15,080 nt of DNA from Oxalobacter paeniformigenes (lineage in GTDB: Bacteria; Pseudomonadota; Gammaproteobacteria; Burkholderiales; Burkholderiaceae_D), in contig NZ_JAMKYL010000011.1 of assembly GCF_027158465.1 (NCBI RefSeq), forward strand, positions 1 through 15,080. The letters are read 5' to 3'. The first letter of the stretch is position 1, and each line of letters begins with the position of its first letter. The notes under the pieces are model-generated. The model saw only the letters and a list, made by a program, of their open reading frames with translations, had not been told where the DNA came from and did not search any database. Of this stretch, positions 1-7,723 are shown piece after piece. The translations under genes and the position numbers were made by a program.

Positions 1-710
1 AGGCCATAAGTTTTTCTGATTTGTTCGCTGCGCTTTTTCAATTCGTCGAAAAGGACCGCTTCAAGCGAATTGCCACAGAGTACTACCATGTTCTGTTCTT
101 CTTCCACGATTGTCCAGATAACGGATTCGAAACAGTCTTGCATGGCCCTGATACTTTTTTGTCTGTCTGAAGCATCGCCGAATATGTTGACGGTCATCAT
201 GCCGTCTGGTGTCAGAGCGTCGGCACAGCTTTGGTAAAACTCCAGTGAGTCGAAAACCGGTGCGGCAGCATTTTCATCGTACAGGTCGATCTGGAGTACA
301 TCGATAGCTTTGCGGCGTTTCATGGATTCGATATACAGAGCGGCATCTGCTTCCAGTACGGTCAGTCGATTGTCGTCCGGAGGCAGATGAAAGGTGCTTC
401 TGCAGATATTGATCACGTTGGGATTAAACTCGACTGCAGTAACTTTTGCTTCCGGAAAGTTGTGGTAGCAAAATTTTGTCAGTGCGGCGCTGCCCAGTCC
501 GAGTTGTACGATATGTTTTGCCGTATGTCTGAACAGCATCCACATCATCATGTGCTGGACATAATCCAGTACGATGGTATTGGGTTTTGCCAGTCGCATT
601 GCACCCTGTATCCAGTCGGTACCGAGGTGCATATACAATATGCCGCGAAATTCTGACAATGTGACTTCGGGAAATCGGTGTTTGTTGACAGGTACAGGTT
701 GTTTTTTCAT
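1..710 (-). CDS. Spermidine-synthase-like (PABS-fold) protein, 3' end missing
   Basis: The reading frame is open from an ATG at 708-710 to the left edge, giving 236 complete residues with no stop, so the C-terminus lies outside the window. The fold is the Rossmann methyltransferase-like domain of polyamine aminopropyltransferases: a glycine-rich nucleoside loop GLGSAALTK at residues 71-79, an acidic strand end VEFNP at 93-97, and a DLYDE segment at 142-146 where true spermidine synthases carry catalytic acids. The canonical GGGEGG-type loop is not present, so it may be a stand-alone SpeE homologue of unproven activity. It starts 24 bases after the stop of the pseudouridine synthase gene and in the same direction, so the two are probably co-transcribed. 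No clear Shine-Dalgarno precedes the start; the preceding in-frame stop at 735-737 limits alternatives. Family is fairly sure; substrate is not. Confidence 0.8.
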   Translation of the reverse strand, partial: MKKQPVPVNKHRFPEVTLSEFRGILYMHLGTDWIQGAMRLAKPNTIVLDYVQHMMMWMLFRHTAKHIVQLGLGSAALTKFCYHNFPEAKVTAVEFNPNVINICRSTFHLPPDDNRLTVLEADAALYIESMKRRKAIDVLQIDLYDENAAAPVFDSLEFYQSCADALTPDGMMTVNIFGDASDRQKSIRAMQDCFESVIWTIVEEEQNMVVLCGNSLEAVLFDELKKRSEQIRKTYG

Positions 711-734
711 GATGTACTGGAGGGTGTGGCGCGA

Positions 735-1685
735 TCATATGTGCATGACCGAACCGAAATCGACAGAATATTCACTTTCAAAGTGGCGTGTTTCTCCGGT
801 GAATGGGTCGGTAAACCGGATGGATTTGGCAACAAGTTGCAAGGGATGACGGTATTCTTCTTCTTGCATTGCCTGTGTAAGCGCTTCCGGATAATGGACA
901 GGATAGATCCGGTCGTTGACGATGGGGATGCCAAGCGTACACAGCTGAATACGAAGCTGATGTTTTCGACCTGTAACTGGTTTCAGATGATAATGGGCGA
1001 AGCCATCGGATTGTCGAAGAAGGCGGATTTCAGTTTCAGCATTGTGTTTCCCTTCGACGGTTTCCATACGCATGAAGGCATCACTCTGGACGATGCGGCT
1101 TTTGTAGCGTAACGGCAGCGCGATATCCATTCGGTATGGTGCGATTGCTTCGTAATGTTTGCTGACGAAGTTTTCTCTGAACAGACGCTGATAGCGGTCT
1201 CTGCTTTCAGGTTTGACGGAAAAAAGGACAAGTCCTGCCGTTTCACGATCAATGCGATGCATCGGCGTCAGTGTGTCGATCCCGAGCTTTCGCCGAAGCC
1301 TGACCAGCAAGGTTTCTTGCAGGTAACGTCCCGAAGGCGTGACAGGAAGAAAATGCGGCTTGTCAGCAACGACGATCCATTCATCCTGATACAAGATGGT
1401 TTCCTGAAACGGGATGGGTGTTTCATTGGCGATATAACGGTAATAATAGAGTGTCTGACCGGGGCGGTAGGTACTCTCAGGCAAAAGAGGCTCGCCATTT
1501 GAGTCGAGTACATCACCTTCTATAATACGTTGATGCCATTCGGTTTTCGTGAGAGCAGGAAACCTTTCGGCAAGAAAATCTTCATAGGTCTGCCATGTAC
1601 CTTTCGGCAAGGATACCTGGCTGGCGGTGACTCCGTTTCGGGATGGTAGTTCGGGTTTTTTGTGAGGTCGCGGCGCGAGGGTCAT
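735..1685 (-). CDS. RluA-family pseudouridine synthase
   Basis: This 316-residue protein should isomerise uridine to pseudouridine in ribosomal or transfer RNA in the cytoplasm. The N-terminal part (about residues 30-85) resembles an S4-like RNA-binding segment, followed by the catalytic domain. The family's catalytic loop is present as HRIDRETAG, with the catalytic aspartate at about D146, and the later GRKHQLRIQL motif (about 240) is the usual conserved RluA/RsuA block. The frame is open to 1811, which would add 42 residues, but the ATG at 1685 is preferred. Relatives begin shortly before the NGVTASQVSLPKG-like segment, and the extra stretch has no family character. No good ribosome binding site precedes either start. 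Which RNA position it modifies cannot be read from the sequence. Confidence 0.87.
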   Translation of the reverse strand: MTLAPRPHKKPELPSRNGVTASQVSLPKGTWQTYEDFLAERFPALTKTEWHQRIIEGDVLDSNGEPLLPESTYRPGQTLYYYRYIANETPIPFQETILYQDEWIVVADKPHFLPVTPSGRYLQETLLVRLRRKLGIDTLTPMHRIDRETAGLVLFSVKPESRDRYQRLFRENFVSKHYEAIAPYRMDIALPLRYKSRIVQSDAFMRMETVEGKHNAETEIRLLRQSDGFAHYHLKPVTGRKHQLRIQLCTLGIPIVNDRIYPVHYPEALTQAMQEEEYRHPLQLVAKSIRFTDPFTGETRHFESEYSVDFGSVMHI

Positions 1686-1761
1686 GAAATACACAGAGAT
1701 GGATTTGCCGTTGTTTTCCTTGAAATATGGAAATTTTAAATCATTTTGTATGGATTGATGG

Positions 1762-1791
1762 ATTACACGGCCTAACTGGTGGTTCAGGCAA
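1762..1791 (-). promoter_or_regulatory. Possible sigma-70 promoter for the pseudouridine synthase operon
   Basis: On the minus strand TTGCCT (1786-1791) and TGTAAT (1762-1767) are separated by 18 bases, about 77 bases upstream of the chosen start at 1685. If real, it puts the start of transcription downstream of the 1811 ATG and supports the shorter protein. Seen by eye only. No equally convincing promoter was found for the divergent phosphofructokinase gene in the rest of 1686-1860. Confidence 0.3.
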
Positions 1792-1860
1792 TGTGTGCTC
1801 GAAAAATACACAATATGCTGATCTGCTACAGGGAAAATGATGTGGTGATGGAGGGGAAGG

Positions 1861-3117
1861 ATGGTCAGGAATGCTTTTTATGCACAATCCGGCGGTGTGA
1901 CAGCGGTAATCAATGCTTCGGCATGCGGTGTTATCGAGACTGCGCGCAAATATCCGGACAAGATCGGAACGGTTTTCGCCGGTAAAAACGGTATTGTCGG
2001 TGCACTGACGGAAGAATTGATAGATACTGGACATGAAACACGGGAAGATATCGCGGCTTTGCGTTACACACCAGGTGGCGCGTTTGGTTCATGCCGCTAT
2101 AAACTTGCCGATCCTGAAAAAGACAGGGGCGAGTTTGAACGTTTGCTTGATGTATTCAAGGCACACGATATCGGCTATTTCTTTTATAACGGCGGAGGTG
2201 ATTCTGCTGATACTTGTTACAAGATATCCCGTTTTTCGACTTTGATGGGATATCCCGTTCAGGCCATTCATATCCCGAAAACGATCGACAATGATTTACC
2301 GCTGACGGATTGTTGTCCCGGTTTCGGATCAGTAGCGAAATATATTGCGATTTCGACATTGGAAGCGTCACTGGATGTTCGTTCGATGTGCAGGACATCG
2401 ACACGCGTATTCGTGCTGGAAGTCATGGGGCGTCATGCAGGCTGGATTGCCGCTGCAGGTGGGCTGGTAGCGGATCAAGGAATTCCGGTTGTCGTACTGT
2501 TTCCGGAACGACCTTTCGATGAAAAGGCGTTTCTTTCACAAGTCGATGAAAATGTGCGGCGTTTTGGATACTGTACGGTTGTCGTTTCGGAAGGTTGCCG
2601 CTATCCGGATGGCCGTTTTCTTTCCGATCAGGGTGCGCGCGATGCGTTTGGACATGCCCATCTTGGCGGTGCAGCACCGGTGATCGCCAACCTGATACGC
2701 GCAAAACTCGGACATCCGTTTCATTGGGCTGTTGCCAATTATCTGCAACGTTCGGCACGCCATATCGCGTCGGCTATCGATGTGGAACAGGCCTATGAAC
2801 TGGGATGTGCAGCCGTTGAACTGGCATTGCAGGGACATAATTCCGTGATGCCGACGATCGAGCGGTTAAGTGATGTTCCCTATCGTTACAGGATCGGGAA
2901 GGCTGATCTGAAAGATGTCGCCAATGTCGAAAAACTGATGCCTCAAGGTTTTATCAGCGAGGATGGATTCGGTGTTACGGAAGAATGCAAACAGTATTTG
3001 TATCCACTGATTCAGGGCGAGAATTTTCCACCTTGCCGGAATGGGCTGCCGGAATATGTGACCCTGCAAAACAGACTGGTATCGCGAAAGCTGGCTGCCT
3101 TCCACAAGGAGATATAA
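1861..3117 (+). CDS. pfp: Pyrophosphate-dependent 6-phosphofructokinase
   Basis: A 418-residue enzyme that phosphorylates fructose 6-phosphate to fructose 1,6-bisphosphate, using pyrophosphate in a reversible glycolytic step. The phosphofructokinase fold is clear: YAQSGGVTAVINAS at residues 7-20, GGGDS at 111-115, PKTIDND at 139-145 and MGRHAGW at 189-195. Two positions argue for PPi rather than ATP. One is an aspartate where ATP enzymes have the second glycine of GGDGS; the other is lysine in front of TIDND, where ATP enzymes have glycine. The length suits the roughly 400-residue PPi clade rather than the 320-residue ATP PfkA type. The start has a purine-rich site (GAGGGGAAGG) just upstream, although the spacing is tight. 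It appears monocistronic, ending at the terminator near 3180. Cofactor choice is inferred from motifs. Confidence 0.92.
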   Translation: MVRNAFYAQSGGVTAVINASACGVIETARKYPDKIGTVFAGKNGIVGALTEELIDTGHETREDIAALRYTPGGAFGSCRYKLADPEKDRGEFERLLDVFKAHDIGYFFYNGGGDSADTCYKISRFSTLMGYPVQAIHIPKTIDNDLPLTDCCPGFGSVAKYIAISTLEASLDVRSMCRTSTRVFVLEVMGRHAGWIAAAGGLVADQGIPVVVLFPERPFDEKAFLSQVDENVRRFGYCTVVVSEGCRYPDGRFLSDQGARDAFGHAHLGGAAPVIANLIRAKLGHPFHWAVANYLQRSARHIASAIDVEQAYELGCAAVELALQGHNSVMPTIERLSDVPYRYRIGKADLKDVANVEKLMPQGFISEDGFGVTEECKQYLYPLIQGENFPPCRNGLPEYVTLQNRLVSRKLAAFHKEI

Positions 3118-3179
3118 ACGGGGTGACTGATATATCCTTCGCTTGACGGCAAGAGATTGCCAGACGAGGTTCGGCTGTC

Positions 3180-3217
3180 AAAAGTGCCTGTGTGTAAAGC
3201 ACAGGCACTTTTTCTTT
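3180..3217 (+). terminator. Rho-independent terminator after pfp
   Basis: A perfect 12-base inverted repeat, AAAGTGCCTGTG (3181-3192) and CACAGGCACTTT (3200-3211), encloses a 7-base loop and runs into TTTCTTT. It lies 62 bases past the pfp stop and only 13 bases before the -35 of the next promoter, so it insulates the iron locus from pfp transcription. Confidence 0.9.
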
Positions 3218-3229
3218 GTGGCAACGGAT

Positions 3230-3258
3230 TTGACACTGCATTTTAAATGCGATAGATT
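3230..3258 (+). promoter_or_regulatory. Sigma-70 promoter of the iron locus
   Basis: A consensus -35 TTGACA (3230-3235) and a -10 TAGATT (3253-3258) are separated by exactly 17 bases. Transcription would begin near 3265, leaving a leader of about 80 bases before the P19 start codon. The -10 overlaps the Fur box, the usual layout for repression under iron-replete conditions. Confidence 0.8.
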
Positions 3259-3273
3259 CTCATTATCATTCTC
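3255..3273 (-). promoter_or_regulatory. Fur box (iron-dependent repressor operator)
   Basis: Read on the minus strand, this stretch matches 15 of 19 positions of the classical Fur consensus (GATAATGATAATCATTATC), with the central GATAAT hexamer intact. It covers the downstream part of the -10 and the predicted transcription start. Fe(II)-Fur bound here would block RNA polymerase, so the genes that follow should be induced by iron starvation. The match was counted by eye. Confidence 0.85.
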
Positions 3274-3346
3274 ATTTGGATGGTACTTTTTGTTCAGATC
3301 AATTTTTGACATTGTCACACAGACAGAACGTTTATTGGAGAACGAT

Positions 3347-3901
3347 ATGAATACAGGTAGTCTTGCTAAAAAACTCGCGATTTTTGCTCTGGCCGGAGCT
3401 TCATTTGCTGCTGCACCGTCGGTGATGGCCGCCGAATTTGAGGAATTTCCGATTGGTCCGGAAAAAGTCGTTGGTCCATTGGAAATCGGGGCGGTGTATT
3501 TCCAGCCGGTCGATATGGAGCCGTTGGGTATGGGCGGACTGCCTGCAGCGAAAGCAGACATGCATCTGGAGGCGGATATCAAGGCCGCAAAAGATAATCA
3601 GCTGGGTTACGAGGCAGGCAGTTTTGTACCGTACCTGACGGTGAAATATGAGATTACGAAAGAAGGCGGCAAGACGATCAAGGGTACGTTCATGCCGATG
3701 AGTGCCAGTGATGGACCGCATTACGGCAATAATGTGAAACTGGATGGTCCCGGTAAATACAAGGTGACGTTCATTATCGACAATCCCGAAAAACAGGGTT
3801 ATTTGTTGCATGTGGACAAGGCGACTGGCGTGACAGGCCGTTTCTGGAAAAAGCCGATCGAAGTCAGCTGGGATTTCAATTACGTGCCCAGAGTCTGGTA
3901 A
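3347..3901 (+). CDS. P19/Tp34-family periplasmic iron-uptake protein
   Basis: A 184-residue exported protein of the P19 family (C. jejuni P19, E. coli FetP, Bordetella FtrA, Treponema Tp34), which binds metal in the periplasm and supports iron uptake. A signal peptide fills residues 1-28: a lysine pair, a hydrophobic core and probable cleavage after VMA. The known P19 metal ligands all have counterparts with the right spacing: H73 and E75 (HxE), M118, D122 and H125 (MSASDGPH), and H155. The ATG at 3347 is chosen because TTGGAG lies six bases upstream and the signal peptide starts there; the frame is open further upstream but crosses the promoter. It is the first gene of the Fur-controlled locus and is followed by a hairpin. 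Whether copper is also bound, as in P19, cannot be told. Confidence 0.93.
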   Translation: MNTGSLAKKLAIFALAGASFAAAPSVMAAEFEEFPIGPEKVVGPLEIGAVYFQPVDMEPLGMGGLPAAKADMHLEADIKAAKDNQLGYEAGSFVPYLTVKYEITKEGGKTIKGTFMPMSASDGPHYGNNVKLDGPGKYKVTFIIDNPEKQGYLLHVDKATGVTGRFWKKPIEVSWDFNYVPRVW

Positions 3902-3906
3902 TGCGC

Positions 3907-3945
3907 AAATGCATGAAAGCGTAAAACCGCTTCCATGCATTTTTT
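3907..3945 (+). terminator. Hairpin terminator or attenuator after the P19 gene
   Basis: The 15-base arms AAATGCATGAAAGCG (3907-3921) and CGCTTCCATGCATTT (3928-3942) pair with a single A-C mismatch around a six-base loop, and the T-run extends to 3945. It sits six bases after the P19 stop. As no second promoter or Fur box is apparent in 3946-4020, partial read-through probably feeds the membrane genes, keeping P19 in excess over the transporters. Confidence 0.75.
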
Positions 3946-4020
3946 GTAAGCAGATGATCGTTATGCCGTTGTATGTTTGCCGGAAGGTGAAAGTCGACGG
4001 ATGCTTTTTCAGTTACAGGT

Positions 4021-5268
4021 ATGCTGCAGTATCTTGTTGAAGTGGTAATGGCGCTGTTTCCGGCTTGTGTGCTGTCAGGTGGGCTATATGGAGTCTGGGG
4101 GCACCAGGATGACGGACGGCGAAAGCACATGTTCGTCGGTGCGTTTTCGTGTGCGTTGACAATCGCAGTGCTTGCTGCGGTATTGCGTCTGACGACAAAT
4201 TTTTTTGTTCGTGAGTATTTCAATCTTGCCTGTCTGGCTGTTGCGATGGTGGCTGAAAGTATATGGTTTTTCTGCTCGCGTTCGCAGTCCGTGGTGTGTC
4301 GTGTATCAAAAGAAGGTGCGGGCAGATGGGTGTATTTCTGTGCAGTGGCGGCATGTTTGTCGTATGCATTGCCGGATCTGTTTTTGTATCCATCGGAATT
4401 CGCTGTAGGTTTTGATGATCCTTTCCATGCGGAAGTGCTGTTCAAGACCATCGGTTATGCGCTGGCTCTGGCCTTGTCGCTGGCCGGTGGCTGGGTGGTA
4501 TCACGGATGATATCCGGAATGTCCCAGGTACAGGCGCGACGTACGGTATCGCTATGGCTGGCATTTTTCGCTTTGTGGCAGTTTATACAGCTGTTCAGGA
4601 TCGTGATGTTGCGCAGTGCTTTGATGCAGTCGGATGTCCTCATGGAGTTATTGCTGTTTTTGCTGGAATACGAGTTTGTTCCTGTCGGGGCCTTGTTGCT
4701 GGCAGTTGGTTGTAGCGCGGTGTACAGCATCGTGTCGTGCAGGAAAGTTGTGTTTTCCGGTGAAAATCCGGCAGTCGTTCGTAAAAAAAAGGCACAGGTA
4801 AGGAACAGGATGCGTTGGAATTTTTCCGGTCTGGTTTCGGTCGCTCTGGCAGTATTCGTCATGACGGCATGTAACTGGATGGCGAACCGGACGGTGGAAT
4901 TGTCGCCTCCCGTCGAACTGGCCGCCAGCGGACGGAAAATCGAAATCGGACTGGATACCGTCAACGACGGACATTTGCACCGTTTTGCCTATACGGCGGA
5001 AAACGGTACGCAAATGCGTTACATCATCATCCGGAAAAGTGAGTCTGCATACGGCGTGGCGCTGGATGCATGCGACATTTGCGGGCCGAGTGGTTATTAC
5101 GAGCGTGATGGGCAGGTGGTGTGCATTCTGTGTGATGTCGTCATGAATATCGGAACGATCGGTATGCCGGGTGGCTGCAATCCTGTACCACTTGCACATG
5201 AAATCTCCGATGGAAAAATCGTGATCGATACGGCTGATCTGGAAGCGGAAGTGCATCGTTTTGAGTGA
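4021..5268 (+). CDS. DUF2318 membrane protein with two CxxC motifs (Cj1660-like)
   Basis: A 415-residue inner-membrane protein with about eight hydrophobic helices in residues 1-295, then an extracytoplasmic C-terminal domain of about 120 residues. That domain holds CDIC at 351-354, CILC at 368-371 and a further cysteine at 386 in a GMPGGCNP context. This is the hallmark of DUF2318, a family often described as Fe-S-containing and represented by Cj1660 in the C. jejuni p19 cluster. The cysteines could bind metal or act in thiol redox; a role in reducing or relaying iron from P19 is inference. There is no REXXE pair, so it is not an FTR1 permease. The ATG at 4021 is the only usual start after the in-frame stop at 3988-3990; its binding site is weak (ACAGG). 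The next gene begins nine bases downstream. Confidence 0.85.
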   Translation: MLQYLVEVVMALFPACVLSGGLYGVWGHQDDGRRKHMFVGAFSCALTIAVLAAVLRLTTNFFVREYFNLACLAVAMVAESIWFFCSRSQSVVCRVSKEGAGRWVYFCAVAACLSYALPDLFLYPSEFAVGFDDPFHAEVLFKTIGYALALALSLAGGWVVSRMISGMSQVQARRTVSLWLAFFALWQFIQLFRIVMLRSALMQSDVLMELLLFLLEYEFVPVGALLLAVGCSAVYSIVSCRKVVFSGENPAVVRKKKAQVRNRMRWNFSGLVSVALAVFVMTACNWMANRTVELSPPVELAASGRKIEIGLDTVNDGHLHRFAYTAENGTQMRYIIIRKSESAYGVALDACDICGPSGYYERDGQVVCILCDVVMNIGTIGMPGGCNPVPLAHEISDGKIVIDTADLEAEVHRFE

Positions 5269-5277
5269 GGGTAAGAC

Positions 5278-6567
5278 ATGTTTTCCGGAATGCTGGTGAG
5301 TGCGTTGCGGCGTCAGAAAAGAAAGGTGTTGATGATCGCGCTGACGATGGCGCTGGGGATCTCGCTTGCGACAGCAATGCTCAATGTCGTCATGGACGTG
5401 GAGAGCAAAATCAGTCAGGAGCTGAAAACCTATGGCGCCAACCTGAATGTGGTGCCGCGTGGAGCGTCCTTGCTGGGGGAGCTTTACGGGATAGACAGTG
5501 GCGCGGGCGTGACGGACCGGTTCATCGCAGAGGATGAGCTGGGGAAAATGAAAACCATTTTCTGGGCGAACAATATCGTCGATTTCGTGCCATATCTGGA
5601 ACATGAGGTTAGCGTCGGTGAATCGGGTATTCCTGCCGTAATGGTGGGAACATGGTTCGAGAAGCGTCTTTCGTTACCGACGGGGGATACGATCGAAACA
5701 GGCATGCGCCACATGAAAGCCTGGTGGGATGTTTCCGGTGAATGGGCGAGCGAATCGGTACCGGATGGCGCCATGGTCGGCAGCGTACTGGCGAAACGGC
5801 TCCGTATCAGTCGCGGCGACAGGCTGAGGGTGGCATCTTCAGACGGACGGCGTGATATCTGGGTCAAAGTGCGCGGCACGTTTTTCAGTGGCGGGCCTGA
5901 AGATGAGCAGTTATTCGTTCCATTGCGGCTGGTTCAGGAAATGACAGGTCTTGCCGGTATGGTGCAGCGTGTCGAAGTGAGTGCGTTGACTACACCTGAC
6001 AATGAATTGTCGCGTCGTGCGGCCGAAGATCCGAACAGCTTGTCGCGCAAGGAATGGGACACCTGGTATTGCACGGCCTATATCAGTGCGATTGCCTATC
6101 AGATCGAGGAAGTGCTGGGAAATGTGAAGGCCAAACCGCTTTTGCAGGTTTCGGAATCGGAAGGGGTGATTCTGGGCAAGGTCAAATTGCTGATGTTGCT
6201 GTTGACGGTGTTGAGTCTGGCCTGTTCGGCGCTGGCGATTTCCAATCTGGTTTCCATGAATGTGATGGAACGGAATACGGAAATCGGTTTGATGAAGGCG
6301 GTCGGTGCGACGAATGCTGCGGTATCGTTTCTGGTTCTGGCGGAAGTGCTTGCCATGTCGTCGATCGGCGGAATTTTGGGTTACGTCGCGGGCCTTGGAC
6401 TGGCGCAAATCGTCGGTCATACCGTGTTCGGCGTCAGTATTGCACTGAATGTCTGGGTGATTCCGATTATCGTGCTGATCGTGATAGCGGTGTCCGTTTT
6501 CGGCAGTTTGCCTGCGTTGCGCATGTTGCTCTCGCTGGAACCGACACGTGTTTTGCATGGCAGGTGA
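5278..6567 (+). CDS. FtsX/MacB-fold ABC permease, first of a pair (Cj1661-like)
   Basis: A 429-residue permease of the type VII (MacB/LolCE) ABC superfamily. A helix at about residues 18-40 is followed by a large periplasmic domain (about 40-300), then three C-terminal helices forming the FtsX domain, with the typical ERNTEIGLMKAVGATNAAV coupling segment just after the second helix. Periplasmic features include the TYGANLNVVPRG stretch right after helix one, which recurs in the next gene (SYGANMIFVPSE). That recurrence suggests the two proteins are paralogues that pair as a heterodimer on one ATPase. GAGGGT upstream serves as ribosome binding site. Proteins of this fold usually couple ATP hydrolysis to periplasmic movements rather than moving substrate through a membrane channel. 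Position matches Cj1661 of the p19 cluster. The substrate is unknown. Confidence 0.87.
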   Translation: MFSGMLVSALRRQKRKVLMIALTMALGISLATAMLNVVMDVESKISQELKTYGANLNVVPRGASLLGELYGIDSGAGVTDRFIAEDELGKMKTIFWANNIVDFVPYLEHEVSVGESGIPAVMVGTWFEKRLSLPTGDTIETGMRHMKAWWDVSGEWASESVPDGAMVGSVLAKRLRISRGDRLRVASSDGRRDIWVKVRGTFFSGGPEDEQLFVPLRLVQEMTGLAGMVQRVEVSALTTPDNELSRRAAEDPNSLSRKEWDTWYCTAYISAIAYQIEEVLGNVKAKPLLQVSESEGVILGKVKLLMLLLTVLSLACSALAISNLVSMNVMERNTEIGLMKAVGATNAAVSFLVLAEVLAMSSIGGILGYVAGLGLAQIVGHTVFGVSIALNVWVIPIIVLIVIAVSVFGSLPALRMLLSLEPTRVLHGR

Positions 6568-6578
6568 GGTGAAAAACG

Positions 6579-7721
6579 ATGTTTTCCGCAAAGCAGGCAC
6601 TTTTTTTCAAAATGCTCTCGAGTTCGCTTGTTCGACAGAAGAGCAGGATGTTGACGGCATTCTTGGCTGTCGCGATTGGCGCTGCTGTACTGATGGGCAT
6701 GATGACGGTGTATCGGGATATTCCGGAACAAATGGGGCGAGAATTGCGCTCTTATGGCGCCAATATGATTTTCGTGCCGTCGGAAGGCAAGACCTTTCTG
6801 GGGGCGCGGACGGTGTCGGAAGCCTTGAGACGGATTCCTGAAGAACGTCTGATAGGTGCGGCACCCTGGCGTTATGAGTCGCTGACGATGAATCGTTTGC
6901 CATTGACGGTTGCGGGCACCGATTTTTCGCAGGTCATGAAAACGCGTCCCTACTGGCAGATTACGGGAAGATTGCCGATCGATGAAGATGAAATACTGAT
7001 CGGTCGCGACGTTGCCGGGATGGCTTTGCTCAAGCCGGGCGATGTCGTCGATTTGGCGGGAAAAGATCAGGATGGAGAACGGTTCAGGCTGAAACTGACG
7101 ATTGCCGGCATTGTACAAACAGGCGGCAAGGAAGACGGTTTTTTGTTTGTCGCGTTGCCGTTGTTGAACGAATTGATGAACGGCAACGATGAGATGCAGA
7201 TTATGGAATTGAGTGTCGCCGCCACCGGAGATGTGCTGGCGCAATATCTGGAACAAATCGGACAGGATTTTCCGACGTTGGTGCCGCGTCTGGTCAAACG
7301 CATTACGCATTCGGAAACGGTCGTGCTGGAAAAATTGCAGGCTCTCGTCTATCTGGTCACGGGCATCGTGTTGTCGCTGACCATGATATGCGTGGCGACA
7401 ACGATGATGGCGATGGTAATGGAAAGGCGTAAGGAAATCGGGCTGAAAAAGGCGGTCGGTGCTGAAAACGGCACGATCGTTGCCGAATTTATGGGAACCG
7501 GCCTTGTATTGGGCGTGGCCGGCGGATGTCTGGGTTGTGTCATCGGATATTTTTTTGCGCTTGCAGTCAGTTTCAGTGTATTCGGGCGTTCGGTTTCCGT
7601 TATTCCATCCGTGATTGTCATGACGCTTGCATTGTCGGTTGTGGTGACAGTGCTGGCATGCATGTTACCGGTGCGGCGAGCGGTGTCGATCGAACCTGCC
7701 CTTGTTTTGCGAGGTGAATGA
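6579..7721 (+). CDS. FtsX/MacB-fold ABC permease, second of a pair (Cj1662-like)
   Basis: A 380-residue relative of the preceding permease. It has one N-terminal helix (about residues 22-43), a periplasmic domain to about 260 and three C-terminal helices. The coupling segment MERRKEIGLKKAVGAENGT (about 285-303) is the conserved cytoplasmic loop that meets the ATPase. It is about 50 residues shorter than its partner, mostly in the periplasmic part. It begins 11 bases after the previous stop with GAGGTG seven bases before the ATG, and its TGA overlaps the first possible ATG of the ATPase gene. This tight coupling supports assembly of one complex. As no solute-binding protein other than P19 is encoded here, P19 or the DUF2318 domain is the likely partner, which is inference. 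Confidence 0.87.
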   Translation: MFSAKQALFFKMLSSSLVRQKSRMLTAFLAVAIGAAVLMGMMTVYRDIPEQMGRELRSYGANMIFVPSEGKTFLGARTVSEALRRIPEERLIGAAPWRYESLTMNRLPLTVAGTDFSQVMKTRPYWQITGRLPIDEDEILIGRDVAGMALLKPGDVVDLAGKDQDGERFRLKLTIAGIVQTGGKEDGFLFVALPLLNELMNGNDEMQIMELSVAATGDVLAQYLEQIGQDFPTLVPRLVKRITHSETVVLEKLQALVYLVTGIVLSLTMICVATTMMAMVMERRKEIGLKKAVGAENGTIVAEFMGTGLVLGVAGGCLGCVIGYFFALAVSFSVFGRSVSVIPSVIVMTLALSVVVTVLACMLPVRRAVSIEPALVLRGE

Positions 7722-7723
7722 GG

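Noticed and set aside
424..738. 104-residue minus-strand frame with an ATG overlapping the previous stop
   Set aside because: It lies over the SpeE-like gene in another frame; its translation has no recognisable domain, while the gene frame has a clear Rossmann fold.
1686..1811. N-terminal extension of the pseudouridine synthase from an ATG at 1811
   Set aside because: The extra 42 residues do not look like the family, and a plausible promoter lies inside that stretch.
1686..1860. Promoter for pfp on the plus strand
   Set aside because: Several weak -35-like hexamers occur (for example TTGAAA), but none has a -10 at 16-18 bases.
3148..3161. Short GGCAA/TTGCC stem between pfp and the terminator
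   Set aside because: Only five pairs with no T-run; the stronger hairpin at 3180-3217 explains termination.
3143..3346. Longer P19 protein from an upstream ATG at 3143
   Set aside because: It would span the pfp terminator, the promoter and the Fur box, and would bury the signal peptide. The ATG at 3347 has a good ribosome binding site.
4648..5604. 318-residue minus-strand frame opposite the DUF2318 and permease genes
   Set aside because: It is His- and Arg-rich without domain character, and spans the junction of two well-supported genes on the other strand.
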